From: Buddleja alternifolia | Lineage: Eukaryota > Streptophyta > Magnoliopsida > Lamiales > Scrophulariaceae | Length of the DNA stretch: 64,000 nt | Reading direction: 5' to 3' | NCBI GenBank assembly: GCA_019426215.1 | Contig: CM033400.1 | Location: forward strand, 23,420,568-23,484,567 | Part shown: piece by piece, positions 44,080-55,915 of the stretch | Numbering within the stretch: position 1 is the first letter of the stretch | Layout of the letters: every line of letters starts with the position of its first letter | The notes under the pieces: model-generated | The model's input: only the letters and a program-made list of their open reading frames with translations | Database searches by the model: none | What the model was told of the DNA's origin: nothing | Translations under genes and position numbers: made by a program

Positions 44080-45057
44080 ATGACTTCTCGCAATGAACTA
44101 GAAGAACGACTTATCCCAGCAGGAAACAGTCTCCTTCAGCCTCCCTCCTCTATTGATGAACTCGTGCCTCTTCTTGATCGAATTGACAAACTCTTATCAA
44201 AGGTGGAGTAGTCACCTGCCAAATCCATGCAAATTGCTCTTTCTCCACTAATAAAGGCACTGGTTGCAGAAGAGCTTGTGAAGCAATCAGACACTGATGT
44301 AAAAGTAGGCGTAGCTTCTTCTATCAGTGAGATAACCAAAATTACTGCACCCGATGCTCCATATGATGATGAAAGATGTATTCCAGTTGATTTGCCAGAC
44401 ACATCCAGCAGATCCCATGGAAAAAGGTTCCATAATTGAAACTGTGGCCAAAGTCAGGTCTTGTGTCAACATGTTGGATTTAGAATGTGACCAGATGATT
44501 ATTGAGATGTTCCAACACTTTATCCAAGTTGTTGGAGTTTATCATACTGAAGTCATCTTTGCATCTATGGAGACAATTATGACTTTTGTTTTATAAGAAA
44601 GTGAAGATATCTCCCCGGATCTACTTAATCCAATCTTAGCTACCTTGAAAAGTAGCAATGAGGTAGTCATGCCAATTGCAAATTAAAGAAGTTAGGCGAG
44701 AGAGTTATTCAAAATTGTTCAGACAAGCTTAGACCTTGTTGAACACAAGCAGTAAAAACTTTAGATGTTTCTTTGGATGATTATGTTGAGGTTGTAGCTT
44801 CCTTGTTCTGAGAAGAACAGTGGTACAATCAGGGGTAGTAATAAAAACATCTTAGAAGACCAGTCGGTGGCTAAGGGTGGTATAGAAGAGACCAATTTTC
44901 AAGAAAATGGTCCCGCTGTGATACCACCAAAGTTAATTGAGAGTAATGGTATCAATGAGACTGAGACTGAAGAAACAATAAGTGATGCAAATTATCCAAA
45001 GAAAGCTAATTCTGACCATCCGCTTGATGCCGGAGCAAATCTCCAAAACCAAGTCTG
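44080..45057 (+). pseudogene. PDS5: Retrotransduced PDS5 cohesin-cofactor fragment
   Basis: From ATG 44080 the frame reads NELEERLIPAGNSLLQPPSS, then SIDELVPLLDRIDKLLSKVE, a stop, and SPAKSMQIALSPLIKALVAE, then SDTDVKVGVASSISEITKIT and APDAPYDD. After a frame change: DVFQLI, IETVAKVRSCVNMLDLECDQ, MIIEMFQHFIQVV, ASMETIMTFVL, ESEDISPDLLNPILATLKSS. This is the N-terminal HEAT-repeat region of plant PDS5 proteins, which regulate sister-chromatid cohesion. Over about 750 bases there is no intron-like interruption, although plant PDS5 genes have many introns. The source was therefore a spliced RNA. A short deletion, several frameshifts and stops make it non-functional. The part after about 44820 (GGIEETNFQENGPAVIPPKL) may be the PDS5 linker, which I cannot confirm. 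Confidence 0.82.
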
Positions 45058-45226
45058 ATGATTTGAGTGGTCAAGAACCAATGATATTGGAAGCTAAACT
45101 GGAGCATGAAGAAGCTCAACAGGTGCCATACATGGTGCAATTCGATGATCATTATTCTGGAAGTCCTTACAAGCATAGGCAACAATTTCCTATGTTCAGC
45201 CAAGGCTGTTTTTAAGGAGGTGGAAT

Positions 45227-45573
45227 TGTTGTGAGGCGGATTTCGAGCAGAAAGAAAAAAAGAATCAGATTTAGTAAATTATGTTTTATATTATTTCTTT
45301 ATTCTGAGTCCTTGTTAGTTTAGGAATTTATTTTCTTGTTGATTAACTTTCCTAGTTGTTTAGGGTTCTACTTATTTCCTTATGGTAGGAGTCTTTCATA
45401 ACAAGTTATCTTATGTTCTAGTAGTAGTATAACTAAGAGTCTTTAGGATTTATTTTCATTATTCAGAATATTTGAAAGGGAATCGAGCTTTAAGCTTGGG
45501 GTAAACTTTGATTTGTAGGGCAAGAATTTATTCTTGTTGATTGATCGTTTTTCAGTAAAATTTAGTTCTAACA
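45227..45573 (+). repeat. 3' LTR of PDS5-carrying element (347 bp)
   Basis: TGTTGTGAGGC ... TTCTAACA. Matches 43158-43344 plus 43838-43992 with modest divergence; the left copy ends CAATA instead of CTAACA. Confidence 0.85.
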
Positions 45574-45578
45574 CTCCA

Positions 45579-46861
45579 TCCCACGAACCTTGCCAACATA
45601 TATACTCTGTCATTTACATTTCAACATTTACAACTTCATAATCTTGATTACATAATTGTTGCATTTGCACAAAAATTACTTCAGAGAACTTAAAGAAAAG
45701 TACCTTGATAAATAAGCAATTGAAGTCTGTTTCGAAAATAAAATAAAACAAGATTAGGGTAGGATTTCGAGTAGCCGGTCCAAGCCCCTTGATAATTCAC
45801 AACTTAGAATTATCTAATAACCCTCGCTTATGTGTGCTAAAGGTGGTTTATGACTTGAATTAATGCCGTTGTGCGAGTCACACAATAATCAACAGAAAGA
45901 TACACTACAATTTAAGCAATTAATCAACACTTAAAAGCTTAAAAAGAAATATACCTCCATGAACTCTTCGATGAATTCTTCTTGATACAAGAACCAAAGA
46001 TTTCGAATACAAAGCTGCTACCATGCTAAATCTATGCTAATCTACGCTACTGGCTACTTTAATCTAGAACTAAACTACCGTCTACTTTATCTAGAATTAA
46101 ACTAAGCCTAACTATGTCTAAGACTACGGAAAGAAAGATAGTTTGCAGATTTTGTCTGATTGTCTGATGATGTCCTCTTTCTTTCTTTCTCTTCGCGCTT
46201 ATATACTCCAGTTCTTTTGTCGGTTTCTTCGCAACCTCCATGTTTTCCTCTGCTTCCGGAACCGCTGTCAACTCCCTCTTCAAATTTCTCTGATTTTGGC
46301 GCCCGAGTTTAAGTTGATTTTCTAGGTTCGGGCTTGTCCTTTCTCTTATTTTTATTGGGCTGGTCCATACTCTTTTTCGAATGTTCTATTTGTCTTTGTT
46401 CTTGATTTCCTCAAACCTAGGTCCATTCGACTTTACCCAAGTCATTCCTTTTTTGGGCTTTTCTCGAACATAAGCCCAATTTGATTATTATTTTCCGATT
46501 ACTTCTTTATTGGGCCTTTTTAATTCGAAAAGCCCGTTTAGTATTTTTAAGTGTAAACAAATGTCCCCCTAATATATATGAATATTTCGAGTTCATGTAT
46601 ATTAAAAGTCACGTTTGTCTTATTTATTCTGTTATGCAACTCACGAAACCAGCTTCAACAATGTTGGACCTACTTAATCCAATCATAGTTGATTTTTAAG
46701 CTCTACTTCATAAAGAAGTTTTCTCTCGGTCCATAATAATTGTTATCATAGCTATGGAGTAAAAACTCTTCAATTCTTTTACTAACTTATCATCTTGAGT
46801 AAAACTGTTCAATTCTTGTACTAACTTATCATCTTGATTGTTTCATATTCTTATGATAATA
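45579..46861. other. Possible LTR remnant, minus strand
   Basis: Positions about 45740-46560 resemble a retroelement LTR read on the minus strand: a TATA-type ggagtatataagcgcgaagag (complement of about 46186-46206) and several aagccc / gggcc phrases. No second copy or coding region was found. Positions 46765-46835 contain a short tandem repeat of a 'ttcaattcttttactaactt'-like phrase. No gene is supported. Confidence 0.35.
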
Positions 46862-46870
46862 AAATTTTAA

Positions 46871-47908
46871 GGTAAAATTAACTTTTTGGTTATGACTAAT
46901 GATGGTGGTACTTTTCGTCATTTAACTTCAATAATTACACTTTTACTCTTAAAATTTGAAACAGTTTAATTCAATTATAATATTTTTCCTCGGCTTTTTG
47001 GTCTTGTGTGAACACATTTACTCCTATTTATCCAATTTTTTTCACACATAATTTAATCTTGTTACAGTCAAATTAAAAAATATAAAGATTTCCAGCCAAA
47101 TTAATGGCAGAAACTTATCATGTGCATCTCACACATGATCAGAGACTATTTGGTAATAAAAATGAAACAGAAAAAGCTAGCCCTTCTCAGTGGCTATAAC
47201 TGTATAACAAACATATTGAGTTTATAAAACTCTACATTCTTCTTCAAGTTCATTCTTCCAAAAGTACACCAATTACTCCTCAATTTCTTTCAACATCAAA
47301 TGCAAACTCAACTTAGAAAATATAATTTTATCCTTACCAGTTCAATTTCAATAAAAAATGTGGAATTTAGCTCAACCAAAAATGACGCATTAAGTGAATG
47401 AGGTTATTTGCAGATCCTTGGCTCGAATCATTCTTAGGACTCGTTCAAAAGTCTATTTTGAAGGTCTTCGTCGTCCCCTGTCCCTTGATTCCGTGAGAAA
47501 AAAATGTATTTAACAAAGTTGGGTAGACGATTTAGGGATTAAGTTTGCGGGTTTTGAGAAATTGGGGTTCCGTGCAAGTGTTTTGGGGATTTTGAGTGAG
47601 AAGTTTTTGGTTGACTTCATTTTCACGGGCAACAACCACCAAAATCACGTGTCAAATGTATGTTCTAAGTTTCGGCCATTAATTTGACCGAAACTTTTTA
47701 AATTTATCGATTTGACGGTAGCATGACTAAATATGGGGAAAATTAGTTAAATAAGAATAAATGTGTCACAGATGACAAAAAAGTTGAAAAAAAGGACTAA
47801 AATTGAATTGAGATGTTCCAATTTTAGGACTAAAAGTATAATTATTAAATTTACTTGACGAAAAGTGACACTATACTACAAGTATAGAACCAAAAAGATA
47901 ATTTTGCC
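46871..47908. mobile_element. MULE-like non-autonomous element 3 (1038 bp)
   Basis: An imperfect terminal inverted repeat of almost 300 bp: left GGTAAAATTAACTTTTTGGT, right (inverse) GGCAAAATTATCTTTTTGGT. Pairing continues through cttttcgtca, acactttta and tcaaattaatggc(a/c)gaaactta. It is flanked by the 9-mers AAATTTTAA (46862-46870) and AAAATTTAA (47909-47917), one mismatch. No transposase. Confidence 0.75.
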
Positions 47909-48043
47909 AAAATTTAAATCATCTCATAAAACAACACAATATTTTTCCAGAATGAGTCAAAATGAATCAAACACAACGTTGAATTATTTTTCTAGAATGA
48001 GGGAGTACAAGTACAACAAAATAAAAGTAATTCGTTCACCATC

Positions 48044-48799
48044 GGCAAAAAGACCTTTTTGGTACTTTATCTTGGTGTGTTCTCAATTTTGGTACTTTAA
48101 TATGGGGGGTGGCAATTTAGGCACAGTAATGATACAAAAATTGGCAATTTGAGTACAAATTTGGTCGGAAAATTGAAAATTGACCGAAAATTGTCACATG
48201 CTAGGCATGTGACATCAAAATTTGGGGATTTTTCAAATTTGGAGGGAAAATTGATAACGTGGCATCCAACTAGATAATAAATTGATGACATGACAACCAA
48301 TTGGACAAAGTTTAAAATTTTTGCTTCAAATGAGGTTTAAACCCATGACCTTTGAGCTAAAATTTAGAACTACCACCACTACACCACATGTCACCTTGCG
48401 TTTCTATTTGCTTTCATTTAGTTGATAATCTTCTCTTAAGTAATTTTCTTTTTAACATAAAAACATTCGTTAAAGATATTTTAATAAAATATATCTACAT
48501 TAGAAATACATATAAATATTTTAAAACAAATATATTTAAGCATTTAATGAGTTTCAAAAAAAAATTGTTTACATTAATTATTGATAATAATATATTTTAG
48601 TTGATAAATTACCATATAATTTAATATTCTAATATATAATTTATCTAAATTATTTTTTCAGTTATATGTTTTTTTTCAGAAATTTTGTTTTCCAGAAATA
48701 TATTTTTATCAATAATTTATCATATATTTTTCAATATTAATTGTATATTTTAGTTAATAAGTTATCATATAATTAAAATATTTTTTCCAGGAAAATTTT
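48044..48799. mobile_element. MULE-like element 4, left part
   Basis: Begins GGCAAAAAGACCTTTTTGG and shares an inverted repeat of about 350 bp with the right part ending at 63485. It is flanked by the perfect 10-bp direct repeat GTTCACCATC at 48034-48043 and 63486-63495. The inner TIR end carries a tRNA-like module on the minus strand (about 48400-48325). Interrupted at 48800 by the SIRE-type element; the combined empty element would be about 1.43 kb. Confidence 0.85.
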
Positions 48800-50353
48800 T
48801 GTTAGGAATTTCATGTTAGATGTTTTGATGATGACAATTAGGACTTTTTGTTAGACCCCAAAATATGTAAATTTGTTTTCAGCTTTGAAGCGTTAGATTT
48901 GTAATAGGCTTTGTTTTATTTCTATTCTAGATTGTTAGGTTAAGTTGTCTTAGACTGAGCGTCTGATATGTTCTGAGTGAGGTTATCAGAAGTAAGGTTG
49001 GAAAACTCAAGCGCCTGAAGTCTGAATAAAGATGAAGATTCCAAGCGTCTAGAATGATTAGCTACACCAAGCGTTACCTTATCGGATAGAAGTAATTCAA
49101 GGTTGAATAAGCGTCTATCAATGACTGATTTCACCTGAATTTATTTCTAAGTCCAGAAGGAGTTTAATGCAAATATTCTCAATGCATTAAGTGCCAACGG
49201 GCATTTAATTCAAATGCATTAAATACTGATAAGAGCATTAAATGTGATAAGCACTTTCAGACGTACGGAGAAACCACCATATTGGACTCTCAACTATTCA
49301 AAGACTGCAGCACCAACTTTTGTGCAGCAGATTTTCAGGAAAAAGGACAAAAGTGGTTCACTCGCGGAAGTGAGAGACACGGGTTCATGCATGTGTCAAA
49401 CGGACACTTTTTCCAAGAATGCCTATAAATAGGACTTCAACAAGAAGCCAAAAACACAGAGAGAACAATTATCAAGTTGAATTGCTGTTGCATTGAAGTC
49501 TCGTTCCTTACAATCTCAGAAAAGCCAGAATTTTCAAGAAAACATTCTCTTTGCTTTTCTTCAAATTCCTGAGACAGTCAACCAATATCTCAAACATTCT
49601 CTTCAGAGAAACCCACATTACTACTGAGATATTCCTAGTTGTTTGAGTTTTATCAAAATCAAACAAACCTTTTAATAGAACCCCTATCCAAGCCTTGCGA
49701 TCTGTGTGAAGTCGAAGTTGGATACTTGCCGTATTTCTGGGTGAAAGAAGCAAGGGGATTGAAGTGATTTGGAGCAGAAATCTGTGTGATCAAGGAGCTC
49801 AAGTCATCAACATCCATCTCTCCCTAATTTGTAGAAGATTCTGTGTGATTCTTTGAGAATCATTTTAGTGGATTGCCTCCAAGTGTTCAAGGAGAAGAAG
49901 AACGTAGTTGGGATTACACCACCCAACGAACCTTACAAATATTGTGTTCTTTACTTTACATTCATTTTTTCATATTGCCATATCATAAACTGATCAAGCA
50001 AAATTTAATCAAACGCTAAGCAACTAAATACACTTTTTGTGACGCTAAAGCCTTTTAAAAAGGAAGACTACAAAAATCATTCCGCTGTGCTAACACTGAT
50101 TAAAGAACTGAACGCTTAAACCTACTTGGTTAAAGTATTCAAATCTTGAAGTCTAAGTTAACTTTCTAAAAACAGTCTTCATCAGACGCTTAGCCTAAGC
50201 TTCTATATTTCAAGTAAACGCTCAGTCAAGCGTCTATTTTTCAAGCGTCCAGAATCCTTTTTAACACTAATTTTTTTGAAGTCGAAAAAGATTTCAGGGT
50301 CTATTCAACCTCCCCCCCTTCTAGACCCTTTCGTATGCCACTTGGGACCAACA
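48800..50353 (+). repeat. 5' LTR of SIRE-type element
   Basis: Complete LTR. It contains a likely promoter, with the TATA-like GCCTATAAATAGG at about 49422-49434 and a leader starting some 30 bp on. Frames within it recur identically in the 3' LTR and are not genes. Confidence 0.92.
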
Positions 50354-50355
50354 AG

Positions 50356-50367
50356 TGGTATCAGAGC
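50356..50367 (+). promoter_or_regulatory. Primer-binding site (initiator Met-tRNA)
   Basis: TGGTATCAGAGC two bases after the 5' LTR end at 50353. Complementary to the 3' end of initiator methionine tRNA, the usual Copia primer. Confidence 0.95.
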
Positions 50368-50450
50368 GGTTAAAGTTGAATGTTTAAAATTTCCAAGCAT
50401 AACTGCTTGTTTAGATCCTTGTTCAAACTTAGTTACTTTAGATTTTAAAC

Positions 50451-52664
50451 ATGACATTTGCTAAAGTTTTCAAACTGACTGAGTCAAATTTTGACACATG
50501 GAAAGTCAAAGCATTTACATATCTCTGTTCATGTGATGATGACATGTGTGATATTATTTCAGATGGGCAAATCAAAATATATAAAGTTATCACAAGAGCG
50601 CCTGGAGCCACGGAAGACACTCCAGATGGTTACGTTGAAAAATCGAAACAAGAATGATCTCCAGATGAGCCTTGAAGAGCTAATTTGGATAATGTTGGTC
50701 GTAATGCTCTGTATACGTCTATTGGTGATAATGACAACCTATTCAACAAGATCAAGTCGTGCAAAACCACTAAAGAAATATGGGATAAGTTGGCTACAAT
50801 TTGTGGTGGTTCAGCACAGATTAAAGAGAACAAACTTTCCATTGCCAAGGAAAAGTTTAACGGATTTAAGATGCTACCCAATGAAACTTTAGAGCAATTA
50901 GATATAAGATTTACAGCTCTAGTTATAGAACTTACATCGTTGGGAATGGATTTGCAGAATCGAGAAATGGTGGTTAAGATCTTTAGAAGTTTACCAAGTA
51001 AATTCTTGATGAAGACAACTGCTATGAGAGAATCAAATATGTTGGATTTCCTAACTCCAGAAGACGCCTTTTCAGAGCTCAAAGCATTTGAGTTTGAGTT
51101 GAATTCTGCTAGTGATGTTGTGAGTAGTCCAGTAATTGAATCTGGAGCGCTTATATAATCAATCAAAGGCAAATCGGGCAATAAAGGAAAGAATTTAGAT
51201 ATCAATGAAGAAGAGGAGTTGGCTTTGCTGAATAGATTCAGGAAGTTCTTGAGATATGAAAAGAAAGGAAAAGGTTTCAATAATCAAGGACAAAATTCAT
51301 ATCAAGCGCCTTCTCCGATGCCACAACAGTTTCAAGCGCCTCAGTATTCTGTTCCCTCACCCCAAGCGTCTGTTCAGTACCAAGCGTCTACTCAAAATCT
51401 CTTAGCTCCAGTGGTTTCAAAACCACACATTGCAAGGTTAACAACTGAACAAAAGATGAAAACTAATCTTTGTTATAATTGCAGGAAACCAGGGCACTAC
51501 CAGCTAAATTGCCCTTATCCAAACGTATCCAAGCCCTCAAGGCAGGATTACTTGGATAGAAACCAATTCAGGAGCAACCTTCATTAACAAGGTTTGCTAG
51601 CAGAATCAGAACCAGCATCCGCACCTGAAGATTTAGAATCATCAGAGGAGAGTAGTGATGATGATGAGCCATTAGATGACTCAGCGCTCATATGTCTCAT
51701 GGCCAGAGATGATGAAGCGTCTCCTGAGGTAATCAATGAATTATCTATTCCTCTCTCTTATGATGAATTACTTGACAAAGTCAAAGAATACTACAATGAA
51801 TGTCAAGAAGCTGCCAAAATAAATCAAAACGATCTCGCTATTATCTCATCACTCACATGAGATAAAGTAACGCTCAAAGCAGAGTTGCAAGTTTAGCAAC
51901 AGTGCATTGAGAAGAACCAATTGCTTGAGAGTGAAATTATTCAATTAAAAAGCGATCTTGATATAATAGTCAAGAGAGAAGCTGATTTGATCGCTAGACT
52001 TGCTAAATCAGAGCAGCTCATCTCATCATTATCAAAAGCTTCTAGAAAGTTGGATAATGTGACTGAAGTGACTAGATTATTTGGTGAAAAGACCGGTTTA
52101 GGATGCGATAAACTCGGTAAACAACCTAATAAATCTAATGTTACGGTAAACAACAAAGGAAAGGGTGTTATCTTTGTTGAGAAAGGTTCACAAGGTCAAA
52201 CACAAAATGAACCTAGTGACAATGGTAAGAGGACAAATGAGAAAGTCAAAGCTAACTCAGGCAAGGGTAAGGCTAAGGCAAATGATTCACAAAGACGGGT
52301 CTATCCAAACGCGCAAAAGGCTAAAGATAAGTCTGACCATTATGAATCAAGCGCTAAGCGTCCAGCACCAAAAGTGCAACCCAAGCCAGCGCTAAGGAAA
52401 TACCAGCGTCAATATCCAAGACAGCCAAGATCATATTATCGATACTATGATGATTATGATTATGACTATGATTATGACTACCATTATAATCTAGGATATT
52501 ATTATACACCCAAAAAGCACACACAACACGTTGTGAAACCCAAAAAGGCCAGTATTCCTACAATGAAGACCAGGCAAATATGGGTTCCTAAAGTTCTAAT
52601 TCAAACTAACAATGCTACTAATGTTAAAGGACCCAAGCAACAATGGGTACCTGAACCGAAATAG
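50451..52664 (+). pseudogene. SIRE-type gag
   Basis: One frame from ATG 50451 to TAG 52664, broken by several stops (for example 50655, 51156, 51585, 51858). It begins MTFAKVFKLTESNFDTWK. UBN2 gag blocks: KTTKEIWDKLATICGGS, ENKLSIAKEKFNGFKMLPNE, LPSKFLMKTTAM. A CCHC zinc knuckle, CYNCRKPGHYQLNCP, lies near 51475. A predicted coiled coil follows at 51900-52060 (EIIQLKSDLDIIVKREADLI). Then comes a Lys/Gln-rich tail with a Tyr-Asp repeat (YYDDYDYDYDYDYDYHY, near 52445). Gag forms the particle and binds RNA. The coiled coil and long tail are typical for this large-gag lineage. Confidence 0.88.
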
Positions 52665-52678
52665 AACTTTCCTTTTGA

Positions 52679-55600
52679 TTGCAGGTACCTAGAGCAAGAG
52701 CCGATACATCTGTGTGGTACTTCGATAGTGGATCGTCAAGGCACATGACTGGTTCCAAAGATCTTCTGATCAACTATCGAGCTGCCAATGGTCCTCAGGT
52801 TGTATTTGGTGACAACTCCAAAGGTAAAACCAAAGGTATAGGTACTGTGCATAGGGGGAACATCATGATAAGTGATGTTTATTATGTTGAGGGTCTAAAG
52901 CACAATTTATTAAGCATAAGTCAATTTTGTGATAAAGGCTTTGAAGTCATATTCTCAAGTGATTGTTGCTATATAAATGACGCTAAGACTAAGTCTACCA
53001 AATTGAAGGGTAAAAGAACAAACAACGTATATTTGGTAGATTGGGGTTCAACAGATGATAACAGCCCAACATGCTTTGTTGCTAAAAATGAATCTAAAAT
53101 AGGTTGGTTATGGCATAGAAAAATGAATCACCTCAACTTCAAAACAATTTCTCAGCTTATAAGTCAAAATCTTGTAGTGGGATTACCAAATGGACCATTT
53201 CATAAGGATCGCCTTTGTGACACTTGTCAAATGGGTAAACAAGTTAAATCATCGTTCAAGAGAAAACCTCATCTATCTACCTCTAGAATAGTTGAACTAT
53301 TTCACATGGATTTGTTTTGACCTGTTCAAACGATCAGTGTAAGCGGTAAAAAGTATACTTTGGTGATAGTAGATGATTTCTCTCGATTTACTTGGGTGGA
53401 ATTTCTTTCATCCAAAGATGAGACATGTGACAAGTTAACAACGCTTATTCGGCAACTTCAAATATTGAAAAATCTTAAGGTTGCAAGAATAAGAAGCGAT
53501 CACGGTACTGAGTTTACTAACAAGGTTGTTGAGAAGTTTTGTGCAGAAAATGGAATGCATCATGAGTATTCTGCTCCCAGAACTCCCCAACAAAATGGTG
53601 TTGCTGAGCGCCGAAACCGAACGCTCAAGGAAGCCACTAGGACAATGTTAGCAGAATCCAAGCTTGCTCCTAGATTTTGGGCCGAAGCGATCAACACTAC
53701 CTATTACACTCAAAACCGTTGCATGATCAACAAACAGCATAGGAAAACTCCATATGAACTATGGAAGGGACGTAAGCCAAATGTTTCATATTTTCACGTC
53801 TTTAGTTCAAAATGTCTTCTTCATAATATTGGATCCCAAAGTCTAAAGACATTTGATCCTAAAGCGGATGAGGGAATCTTCCTAGGCTACGCCGAGAATG
53901 GAAAGAATTTTCGCATCCTAAATAAGATCAAATTGAAGATTGAGAAATCTGTTCATGTTGTTTTTTATGATGCTAACCAAGAACCGAGTAAGGTTAATGT
54001 GAATGATGTAGGAGTTGAAGATCTATGTCATCAAGCGTCTAAGATCACCATTAACGATGACAGTGACGACGATGATGAGATCTCAGTGCCACCTCCTAAG
54101 ATTACTCGTGAGGTTAATATGGACAATATTGTAAGAAATGCTGATGATCATGAAAAGAGTGATCATCAAGAGCAAACAAGGATCTGTGAACTTGAAGCGC
54201 CTACGCAAGAGGATAGTCAAGCGTCTGATCGTCAAGCGTCTGTTCAACCTCTTAATCCTTTCCAACCAGATAACTATGGTTACGTGATCATCCACCTGAG
54301 CAAATTATTGGAGATATTGAAGCGTCTGTTAGGACTAGAGCCACTACGTTCAATGAGGCTATGTTCGCAAGCTTTTTATCTCAAATGGAACCTAAGAAAG
54401 TGGATGAAGCACTAAGTGATCCAAGTTGGATTGGAGCCATGCAAGAAGAGCTTAATCAGTTTGAACGAAATAAGGTTTGGACACTAGTGCCAAGACCAAC
54501 TCACCAAGGAATTATTGGGACTAGATGGGTTTATAGAAACAAGATGGATGAGAATGGTATTGTGATAAGGAACAAGGCCAGACTCGTAGCTCAAGGAAAT
54601 TGCCAAGAAGAGGGTATTGATTTTGATGAAACATACACTCCTGTCGCTCGTCTTGAAGCAATCCGCATGTTTCTAGCGTATGCAGCGTTCAACAAGTTCA
54701 TGGTGTATCAGATGGACGTGAAGAGTGCTTTCCTGAATGGTAAACTCCAAGAAGAAATATATGTGGAGCAACCACCAGGATTCATCAATAATCATGGTAA
54801 GGGTATGGTCTACAAGCTAGACAAAGCACTTTATGGGCTTAAGCAAGCATCCCGAGCATGGTATGACACTCTCTATCTTTCTTATTGGTAAAGGCTTTTC
54901 AAAAGGCAATGTTGATACAACGTTATTCAAAATTACCAATAACGAAGATATTCTCTTAGTCCAAATTTATGTTGATGATATTATATTTGGTTCTACCAAT
55001 AAGCGTCTGTGTGAGAAATTTTCGAAAATGATGCAAGAACAATTTGAAATGAGCATGATGGGTGAATTAACCTTTTTCTTAGGATTACAAGTTAAACAAC
55101 TCCCTAATGGCATATTTATTAACCAAGCTAAATATACAAGAGATATGATTAAGAAATTTAGTATGGAAAATGCATCATATTCAAAAATTCCAATGAGCCA
55201 AACGCTTAAGTTAGATAAAGATGAAAGTGGAAAGAAAGTTGATATCACTAATTATAGAGGTATCATTGGATCACTTCTTTATCTTACTACTAGTAGACCT
55301 GATATTATGTTTTCGGTATGCATGTGTGCACGATTTCAAGCTGGCCCTAAAGAGTCACACTTAATTGCTGCCAGGAAGATCCTTAAATGCCTGAAAGGCA
55401 CACAAAATGTGGGCTTATGGTATCCAAGAGACTCTCCTTTTGAACTAATTGGTTACTCAGATGCAGATTTTGCAGGATGCATAATAGATCGTAAGAGTAC
55501 TAGTGGTACATGTCAATTTCTAGGTGATAGGTTAGTTTCATGGCATAGTAAGAAACAACAATCCATTGCTACCTCCACAACCGAAGCTGAGTATGTAGCT

Positions 55601-55915
55601 GCAGGAAGTTGTTGTGCACAAGTGTTATGGATGAGGCAACAACTTAGAGATTATGGAATAATCCTAGGTCCAACCCCCATTCATTGTGATAACCAAAGCG
55701 CTCTAGCCATGACTCAAAACCCTGTTCTTCATTCCAGAACCAAACACATTGACATTAGATACCATTTTGTTCGTGACCACGTTCAAAAGAAAGATATCTC
55801 CATGCACTTTATTGGAACTGATAAACAATTGGCAGATATCTTCACCAAAGCGCTCAACGAACAATATTTTCTCACTTTGAGAAGTGAATTAGGTATGATT
55901 GATTTAAATGCTTAA
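52679..55915 (+). pseudogene. SIRE-type pol: protease, integrase, RT, RNase H
   Basis: Frame 52679-53320: protease WYFDSGSSRHMTG and GAG-pre-integrase LWHRKMNHLNF, with a CDTCQMGKQ zinc part. A stop at 53318 interrupts HMDLF-PVQT. Integrase core 53360-54280: VDDFSRFTWVEF, RSDHGTEF, QQNGVAERRNRTLKE. A frameshift near 54285 leads to [66 protein letters not shown] second frameshift near 54865 precedes YVDDIIFGS at about 54970 and RNase H (GYSDADFAGC, STTEAEYVAA, LADIFTKAL). Catalytic residues remain, including D-D of YVDD. Pol lies in a different frame from gag. Confidence 0.92.

Larger units (their letters stand above)
43158..45573 (+). mobile_element. Small LTR retroelement carrying host PDS5 sequence
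   Basis: LTR copies at 43158-43992 (interrupted) and 45227-45573 begin TGTTGTGAGGC. The element is flanked by a perfect 5-bp duplication CTCCA (43153-43157 and 45574-45578). A purine tract AAGGAGGTGGAAT ends just before the 3' LTR. Removing the solo LTR inside, the element is about 1.9 kb. It has no gag or pol. Its interior encodes decayed PDS5-like sequence instead, so it must have used another element's enzymes. Confidence 0.85.

Noticed and set aside
44867..45215. Independent small genes in the PDS5 element
   Set aside because: Overlapping short frames within the captured sequence, continuous with decayed PDS5 coding and bounded by the polypurine tract.
49508..49753. Minus-strand frame with a twin at 61958-62203, and plus frames 49244/61694
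   Set aside because: Twin frames inside the two SIRE-type LTRs; no family resemblance.
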